Positions 59,732 through 64,000 of a stretch of 64,000 nt of DNA are shown here, in pieces. Where the stretch lies: the NCBI RefSeq assembly GCF_002160985.1, contig NZ_NFLQ01000006.1, positions 1 to 64,000 on the forward strand, written 5' to 3'. Every line of letters begins with the position of its first letter. The stretch's first letter is position 1. The notes beneath the pieces were generated by a model. That model ran no database searches. It was not told where the DNA came from and saw only the letters and a program-made list of their open reading frames with translations. The DNA comes from Lachnoclostridium sp. An118 (lineage in GTDB: Bacteria; Bacillota; Clostridia; Lachnospirales; Lachnospiraceae). A program made the position numbers and the translations under genes.

Positions 59732-60793
59732 CTATTTTTCCCGGAGGCGGACAGCGGAGGCTGCCTGGCGGCGTCTGTTCTCGTCGATGGCCGCGTAGTG
59801 CTTCTTGGTGGTGTTCACGTCCTTGTGTCCCAGTACGTCGGCCACAAGATAGATGTCGCCGGTCTCCTTGTAGAGGGATGTGCCGTAGGTGCTTCGCAGC
59901 TTGTGGGGCGTGATCTTTTTGTTCGGCGTCACCTGGCGGGCGTATTTCTTCACCATGTTCTCCACGGCCTGGACACCCATGCGCCGCCTTTGGGTGGAGA
60001 GGAAGAGGGCGTTCTCGTGGCCGGGGAGGGGAGTGGCGGCATTGCGGCTTCCCTCCATGTAGGTCCTCAGCGCCGTTTCCACCTCAGGGCCAAAGTAGAC
60101 GACCATCTGGTTGCCACCCTTTCTGGTAATGGTGATGCCATTGTTCTTAAAGTCCACGTCCTGCAGGTCCAGGCCCACGCACTCAGAGACACGTATACCG
60201 GTCCCGAGAAGAAGGGTCAGGATAGCCAGATCCCTTTCTTTTGTCTTTTCATAGTATACCTTTGCCTGTCCGGTCAGCCGGTCTCCGCATGACTCGACAT
60301 GATCGAGCAGGAGGGCAACCTCGTCCGGGTCAAGGCGGATGATCGCCTTTTCATGCTGCTTTGGCATTTCCACAAGGAGCGTCGGATTGCTGCTGATATA
60401 CTGGTGCTTGTGATAATAGGCGTAAAAGCTCCGCAGGGCGGACATTTTCCTGGCAAGGCCCTTTTCCCCGTTGGTCATCAGTTCGTCGTCGTCGCGGCGG
60501 TATACCTTCAGATATTCCATGTATTCCTCAATATCCACCGGCTCCAGGTTTTCCAGGTCAGAGACCTTGAACTGGTCCATTGTGTAATTCTTATAGACCG
60601 GATTGTTCTCCATCAGAAAATGAAAAAAGACGCGGATGTCATACGCATAGTTCATCCGTGTGCGGATGGATGCGTGAGGCTCGATGGCCCGGAAGAAATC
60701 CTTCGCAAATGGAGGCAGGGTTTTCAGTATTTCCCTGAGACGCAGCGTGTAGTCAATGACTGTCTGCTCGTGATAAGTCTTTGTATCTGACAT
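59732..60793 (-). CDS. Tyrosine recombinase (XerC/XerD-like)
   Basis: A 353-residue site-specific recombinase. An N-terminal SAM-like domain (RTRMNYAYDIRVFFHFLMEN) precedes the catalytic domain with Arg in GTGIRVSECVGLDL, Lys in TRKGGNQM, HKLRS (His, Arg), GHKDVNTTKKHY (His and the tyrosine nucleophile). It keeps the full catalytic set. AAGGGGG precedes the start. It is near the size of chromosome-dimer XerD proteins plus 50 residues, and no phage or IS neighbours are present, so a housekeeping or small integrative role are both possible. Confidence 0.85.
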   Translation of the reverse strand: MSDTKTYHEQTVIDYTLRLREILKTLPPFAKDFFRAIEPHASIRTRMNYAYDIRVFFHFLMENNPVYKNYTMDQFKVSDLENLEPVDIEEYMEYLKVYRRDDDELMTNGEKGLARKMSALRSFYAYYHKHQYISSNPTLLVEMPKQHEKAIIRLDPDEVALLLDHVESCGDRLTGQAKVYYEKTKERDLAILTLLLGTGIRVSECVGLDLQDVDFKNNGITITRKGGNQMVVYFGPEVETALRTYMEGSRNAATPLPGHENALFLSTQRRRMGVQAVENMVKKYARQVTPNKKITPHKLRSTYGTSLYKETGDIYLVADVLGHKDVNTTKKHYAAIDENRRRQAASAVRLREK

Positions 60794-60959
60794 GATAGAA
60801 AAACCCCCTTTTACCTGTTTATTTATAAACCCACACAGAAAGTATACGGCATTCCGGCATATTTGTCCATATCTTTTGGAAAAATCGGTATTTTACGTAT
60901 AGATATATTCTGGTATGTATTTCGTATATATCGATCACATCGCCTGTGACTGACCATAT

Positions 60960-61025
60960 ATAAAAAAATAGACGGTATCCATCCGCTTCTTCCGACATGA
61001 AAGGAAGCGCCTTTGAGATACCGTC
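60960..61025 (-). terminator. Terminator of the LysM gene (minus strand)
   Basis: GACGGTATC (60971-60979) and GATACCGTC (61017-61025) form the outer stem, CGCTTC/GAAGCG an inner one. On the minus strand the hairpin is followed by seven T. The rest of 60794-61169 is AT-rich with several ATATATC motifs and no gene I can support. Confidence 0.7.
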
Positions 61026-61169
61026 CCTGGGTGAGTGTATAATTATATATAAAGCTTTAGAAAGCCTATATATCGCTATATTTTATATATCTATATATCA
61101 TATGACCATATATCAACAGAATGTATTACGGATATATATTATTTCCTTTTATTTCCGGGATACTATAGT

Positions 61170-61532
61170 TTATCTGTACACATTGTCACAGTACACAATG
61201 GTGAGGTGATGTCCGTCATGGATAAGGTCCCCCTTAAGCCCATTGATGTCCTTCAGTTCCTGCACATACTCCGGTATGGAAAGGCCGCACGCATCGGCGT
61301 ATGTCTCGGCAATATCCCACAGTGTGTCGCCGGACTTGAGCTCAATGCTCTTGTAGTATCTATCTGTATGTTCTGCTTCAGAGCTGTCCTGCGCCTGTAC
61401 AAACCGCATGCCTCTGACTGCGAATATGCTGCAGAGGACTGCGAGAAGGATGGCCGCTGTGACCAGAATAAACTTTTCCCTGTATACTACTCTTCTTCTC
61501 TTGCTTGCTGCATGTAATCTGTGTGCGTTCAT
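61170..61532 (-). CDS. LysM-domain membrane protein, YneA-like
   Basis: A 120-residue protein. A basic N-terminus precedes one membrane helix (residues 21-40) and a LysM domain (ELKSGDTLWDIAETYADACG, then YVQELKDINGLKGDLIHDGH). In Bacillus the equivalent gene next to lexA is yneA, an SOS-induced inhibitor of division. This gene is divergent from lexA and its consensus promoter carries an SOS box in the spacer, so the same role is likely. Family and context support; function inferred. Confidence 0.82.
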   Translation of the reverse strand: MNAHRLHAASKRRRVVYREKFILVTAAILLAVLCSIFAVRGMRFVQAQDSSEAEHTDRYYKSIELKSGDTLWDIAETYADACGLSIPEYVQELKDINGLKGDLIHDGHHLTIVYCDNVYR

Positions 61533-61616
61533 CTCATATTCCCCTCTTCTTATTAATTAAATATTATACAATCCTCTTTGCTGTGTTCTGTACAGACAAT
61601 GCGCACCTGTCCTTAT

Positions 61617-61630
61617 CGAACGAACGTTCT
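61617..61630. promoter_or_regulatory. LexA (SOS) box 1
   Basis: CGAACGAACGTTCT, 13 of 14 positions of the Gram-positive consensus CGAACRNRYGTTYC. It lies downstream of the LysM promoter start point. Confidence 0.8.
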
Positions 61631-61643
61631 TTCTATGCTTCTG

Positions 61644-61672
61644 ATTATAGTATGCGAACATTTGTTTGTCAA
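61644..61672 (-). promoter_or_regulatory. Promoter of the LysM/yneA-like gene
   Basis: Full consensus TTGACA-17-TATAAT on the minus strand. SOS box 2 fills the spacer, so LexA would cover the promoter. Confidence 0.85.
61655..61668. promoter_or_regulatory. LexA (SOS) box 2
   Basis: CGAACATTTGTTTG, 12 of 14 consensus positions, inside the spacer of the minus-strand promoter. Confidence 0.75.
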
Positions 61673-61691
61673 TAGTTCCAGGCAAAAAAAT

Positions 61692-61705
61692 CGAACATAT
61701 TTTCT
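61692..61705. promoter_or_regulatory. LexA (SOS) box 3
   Basis: CGAACATATTTTCT, 12 of 14 consensus positions, upstream of the lexA promoter. Confidence 0.65.
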
Positions 61706-61718
61706 AAACATTTGTTTG
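61705..61718. promoter_or_regulatory. LexA (SOS) box 4, degenerate
   Basis: TAAACATTTGTTTG keeps the core of box 2 with two changes in the first half-site. It lies next to box 3 and overlaps the -35 region of lexA. Confidence 0.5.
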
Positions 61719-61791
61719 CCTTTTGCGGGGGCATATGTTAGAATGTTATTAGTTAATTTTTGATTGTACATATTACAAGGGGGAAAGCTAC

Positions 61792-62409
61792 ATGTCGCAG
61801 GGAAAGATCAGCCCAAAGCAGAAAGAGATTTTAGAATTTATCAAGGATCAGATCCTGAAGCGGGGATTTCCGCCCTCAGTCCGGGACATATGCGAGGCGG
61901 TCCATCTGAAGTCCACCTCCTCCGTACACGCCCACCTGGAGACTCTGGAGAAGAACGGGTATATCAGAAGAGATCCCACCAAGCCGAGGGCCATTGAGAT
62001 TTTGGACGACACCTTCAATCTCACCAGGCGTGAGGTGACCAATGTGCCCCTTCTGGGACGCGTGGCGGCCGGCGAGCCTATCCTGGCCCAGGAGAACATT
62101 GAGAACTACTTCCCCATTCCGGTGGAGATGCTTCCAAACAATCATACGTTCATGCTGACTGTCAAAGGAGAAAGCATGATCAACGCGGGAATTCTCGACG
62201 GCGACTATGTGCTGGTCGAGGAGTGCCACACGGCGTCCAACGGGGATATGGTCGTCGCTCTGATCGAGGATGGGGCGACAGTCAAGACGTTCTACAGGGA
62301 GGAAGGCGTCATCCGCCTGCAGCCGGAGAACGATTTCATGGATCCCATTATCGTGACGGACGTTCAAATTCTCGGAAAGGTAATCGGTGTGTTCCGGTTT
62401 TTCGGATAG
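61792..62409 (+). CDS. lexA: SOS repressor LexA
   Basis: A 205-residue repressor. The winged helix is at residues 7-70 ([20 protein letters not shown], then [20 protein letters not shown]). The self-cleavage Ala-Gly is in VAAGEP near residue 93, the catalytic serine in VKGESMI and the lysine in ATVKTFY. Its own promoter region carries SOS boxes, so it is autoregulated. AGGGGG precedes ATG 61792. The product represses the divergent LysM gene. Confidence 0.96.
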   Translation: MSQGKISPKQKEILEFIKDQILKRGFPPSVRDICEAVHLKSTSSVHAHLETLEKNGYIRRDPTKPRAIEILDDTFNLTRREVTNVPLLGRVAAGEPILAQENIENYFPIPVEMLPNNHTFMLTVKGESMINAGILDGDYVLVEECHTASNGDMVVALIEDGATVKTFYREEGVIRLQPENDFMDPIIVTDVQILGKVIGVFRFFG

Positions 62410-62423
62410 CTTTTATTTCTCAT

Positions 62424-62470
62424 AAATCGGGGAGCGAGGCCAGTTACAAAAGGCCTCGCTCCCCGATTTT
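62424..62470 (+). terminator. Terminator of lexA
   Basis: A perfect 18-bp stem (AAATCGGGGAGCGAGGCC and its complement) with a 10-nt loop, ending in T. Confidence 0.9.
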
Positions 62471-62498
62471 ATCTTTCTGCGCTTTTCATTTGTACGGT

Positions 62499-62796
62499 TT
62501 AGCTGTATCCAAGTTCTCCCGCCCACTGCCGGATGGCTTCCTCAGAGGACGGTGCATCCTCCTCGTAGCAGTCGAAAATATTTTCAGAGATATCTGCTTC
62601 CGGGGCTGCCTCAGTTATGATATCCACACTGTCCGCCAGGCCCCCGGTGCCGTGGGAACAGAACAGGTAGACCTGCTTTCCGGACAGATCCGCTGTCCTG
62701 GCTGCTGTCAGCCGGCTCTTCTGACTGTGCGCCGCAGCCTGCTGTTCCCGCTGCAAGTGTTAAGGCCAATAGTAAAACTGCTCCTCTCTTTTTCAT
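62499..62796 (-). pseudogene. Flavodoxin-type lipoprotein gene, internally deleted
   Basis: On the minus strand the first 37 codons encode a lipoprotein signal (KKRGAVLLLALTLAAGTAGC). The frame then changes, and a second frame carries the C-terminal third of a flavodoxin-like protein (LSGKQVYLFCSHGTGGLADS, then NIFDCYEEDAPSSEEAIRQW). The FMN-binding N-terminal loop (GxTxxTA type) and the central sheet are missing. A deletion of roughly 100 codons plus a frameshift explains this. No functional flavoprotein can be made. Confidence 0.7.
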
Positions 62797-62835
62797 GCAT
62801 TCCGGTTTACTTCTTAAACAAAGCCGGTGTAAGGG

Positions 62836-62979
62836 TTATGGAATCGGATGGGATCTTTTCAAGGCCCAGAAGGTTCGCAGTCTCCTGTGTGCTTTGATCT
62901 CTCTGCCGACAGTAGATCGATCCTTTCCAATGCTTTTGGCGATCTGTGCGATCTTCAATCCCTGCTGCAGACCTGCCTA
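62836..62979 (-). pseudogene. Fragment of an IS30-like transposase (helix-turn-helix part)
   Basis: On the minus strand a start-less frame reads AGLQQGLKIAQIAKSIGKDR, then STVGREIKAHRRL, and later a stop. This is the N-terminal helix-turn-helix of IS30-family transposases. The rest of the gene is absent. It is followed by the 36-bp palindrome at 62984-63019. It differs from the remnant at 7353-7886, which has another N-terminal type. Confidence 0.6.
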
Positions 62980-62983
62980 GAAA

Positions 62984-63019
62984 GAAACCATGAAGTCACA
63001 GCTGCAACTCCATGGTTTC
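62984..63019. repeat. 36-bp imperfect palindrome
   Basis: GAAACCATG ... CATGGTTTC with a central CAGCTG and AGT/ACT pairs between. It lies between the transposase fragment and the end of the ABC gene and could be an element end, a terminator relic, or a target site. Confidence 0.5.
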
Positions 63020-63062
63020 CTGTCGCGTGATCCGCTATTTAATGTAAAATCTATCCGGGCTC

Positions 63063-63764
63063 TTATGTTTCTCCTTTTCTGACCAGCGTATCCCGCAGTA
63101 CTCTCCCGTCCTCCATATACAGAACCCGGTCGCACTGCCTGGCCAGCGCCTCATCGTGGGTCACCATGACGATGGTGGAGTGCTGTTCTGTATTCAGTCG
63201 CCGGAAGAGACGCATGATGGCGTCCCGGTTTCTGATGTCCAGATTTCCGGTGGGCTCGTCCGCCAGGATGACTGCCGGGGCAGGGGCTGCAGCCCGCGCG
63301 ATGGCCGCCCTCTGCTGCTGTCCTCCGGAGAGCTGACAGGGAAGAGCTGCCCTCTTTTTTGTAAGCCCGGTGACGGCCAGAAGCTCCTGCAGTCGCTGGG
63401 CGGAGAGTGACTTTCCATCCAGAAGAAGGGGAAGGGCTATGTTCTCCTCCACGTTCAGGCTGGGGAGCAGGTAGATGGACTGGTAGACCATTCCGATCCT
63501 CCGCCTGCGAAAGATGGACCTCTCCCCTTTTTTCATACTGTAGAGCTCCCTGCCGCTCACCCACACTCTCCCGCTGTCAGGCTCGTCAATGCCGCCCAGC
63601 ACGTGGAGAAGGGTGGATTTCCCGCAGCCTGAGGGACCCAGGATGGCGGTAAACTGTCCTTTTCTGATCTGAAGAGACGTTTCCCTCAGCGCGCGGACGG
63701 CCGTGTCCCCGCTTCCGTAGGTCTTCCGGATCTGTTCCGCTCTGATGATCCAGCTTTTATCCAT
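63063..63764 (-). CDS. ABC transporter ATP-binding protein (MacB/LolD type)
   Basis: A 233-residue ATPase. Walker A is GPSGCGKSTLLHVLGGID near residue 44, the signature LSGGQQQRAAIARA, and Walker B ILADEPTGNLD followed by VMVTHDEALA. The text GMVYQSIYLLPSLNVEENIA is typical for the MacB/FtsE-related exporters that work with FtsX-like permeases, as found upstream. AAGGAGG lies 9 bp before the start at 63764, which is 1 bp after the permease stop codon. The substrate (peptide or drug) is unknown. Confidence 0.9.
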   Translation of the reverse strand: MDKSWIIRAEQIRKTYGSGDTAVRALRETSLQIRKGQFTAILGPSGCGKSTLLHVLGGIDEPDSGRVWVSGRELYSMKKGERSIFRRRRIGMVYQSIYLLPSLNVEENIALPLLLDGKSLSAQRLQELLAVTGLTKKRAALPCQLSGGQQQRAAIARAAAPAPAVILADEPTGNLDIRNRDAIMRLFRRLNTEQHSTIVMVTHDEALARQCDRVLYMEDGRVLRDTLVRKGET

Positions 63765-63765
63765 A

Positions 63766-64000
63766 TCATGCTTCCTCCTTCCGTATGACATCGATCATAT
63801 CCATTCGCCTCAGCTCTCTTACCGTATACAGGAATGGAACCAGCACAACGAACGCCGTCAGGATGAGCTGCACGCCCACAAGCTGTGCCGACACATCCAG
63901 AGGGGAGCGCATCTGAGGCGCGCCGCCGTCCGTGTACAGACCGGAGAGGATAAAGAGACTTAAAGGTATGCCTGCCAGCACCCCTGCAAAGGCAAAGGTC
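63766..64000 (-). CDS. FtsX-like ABC permease, C-terminal end only
   Basis: About 78 codons are visible; the gene continues past the right edge. Two hydrophobic segments (FAGVLAGIPLSLFILSGLYT, then LVGVQLILTAFVVLVPFLYT) end in the VRELRRMDMIDVIRKEEA tail typical of FtsX-type permeases. It forms the exporter with the ATPase that follows. Confidence 0.75.
   Translation of the reverse strand, partial: TFAFAGVLAGIPLSLFILSGLYTDGGAPQMRSPLDVSAQLVGVQLILTAFVVLVPFLYTVRELRRMDMIDVIRKEEA

Noticed and set aside
60971-61025. The hairpin as a recombinase attachment site
   Set aside because: On the minus strand it is followed by seven T directly downstream of the LysM gene, so a terminator explains it better.
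1-64000. CRISPR arrays, tRNA or rRNA genes
   Set aside because: No regularly spaced repeats, cloverleaf-like CCA ends or rRNA-like conserved blocks were found on reading. A covariance-model scan would be the decisive check.

Overview
The window reads as chromosomal DNA of a Gram-positive, spore-forming Clostridia, most likely a gut Lachnospiraceae (Clostridium cluster XIVa). The basis is the yqfC-yqfD sporulation pair, a SpoVB-type flippase, DUF896, DUF4250, DUF4321 and RNHCP proteins, Gram-positive SOS boxes, strong Shine-Dalgarno sites, several TTG/GTG starts and a fairly GC-rich coding strand. The genus call is inference.

Region 1 (1-19,100) is accessory. It holds a MerR/ABC-transporter cassette, an unknown membrane protein beside a Suppressor-of-fused (SUFU) protein, a LuxR-type regulator, a sortase-type surface protein, a decayed IS30 transposase, an ANT(6)-like nucleotidyltransferase and an FKBP-type isomerase that are both cut at the same point, a short transcription unit with no intact ORF, two tandem RNHCP proteins, and a run of metabolic singletons (HAD phosphatase, formate/nitrite-type channel, Fe-S aldo/keto reductase, iron-type alcohol dehydrogenase, GNAT, PNPOx-like, HD hydrolase, HelD).

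Region 2 (19,100-30,800): MATE exporter on the minus strand, DUF4854 lipoprotein, HD nucleotidase, a flavin-reductase/rubredoxin fusion, then yqfC-yqfD-phoH-like-ybeY, a SpoVB/MurJ-type flippase, a BofC-like protein, DUF896, 5-formyl-THF cyclo-ligase, DUF4250, miaB and a small CmpB-like membrane protein. Region 3 (30,800-41,200): mutS-mutL-miaA, a small helical protein, a methionine gamma-lyase-like PLP enzyme and two flavoproteins, all tightly coupled.

Region 4 (41,200-51,760) is a cell-shape and septum-placement operon: DUF4321-radC-mreB-mreC-mreD-PBP2-minC-minD-minE-rodA-mgsA and a lipoprotein D,D-carboxypeptidase. Region 5 (52,000-58,770) is a division-type cluster: radical SAM protein, HlyD-like adaptor, yggS, sepF, ylmH, lspA, rluD and a cytidylate-kinase-like protein. 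Two promoter-like sequences lie inside coding genes here. Region 6 (58,800-64,000): TtcA-like thiolase and a tyrosine recombinase on the minus strand, a LysM protein divergent from lexA with four SOS-box matches between them, a wrecked flavodoxin lipoprotein gene, a second IS30-like remnant, and the end of an ABC exporter that runs off the window.

No rRNA, tRNA or CRISPR array was seen. Starts were moved from the longest ORF wherever a better-placed Shine-Dalgarno sequence was visible. All family assignments come from reading motifs by eye; no search was run.
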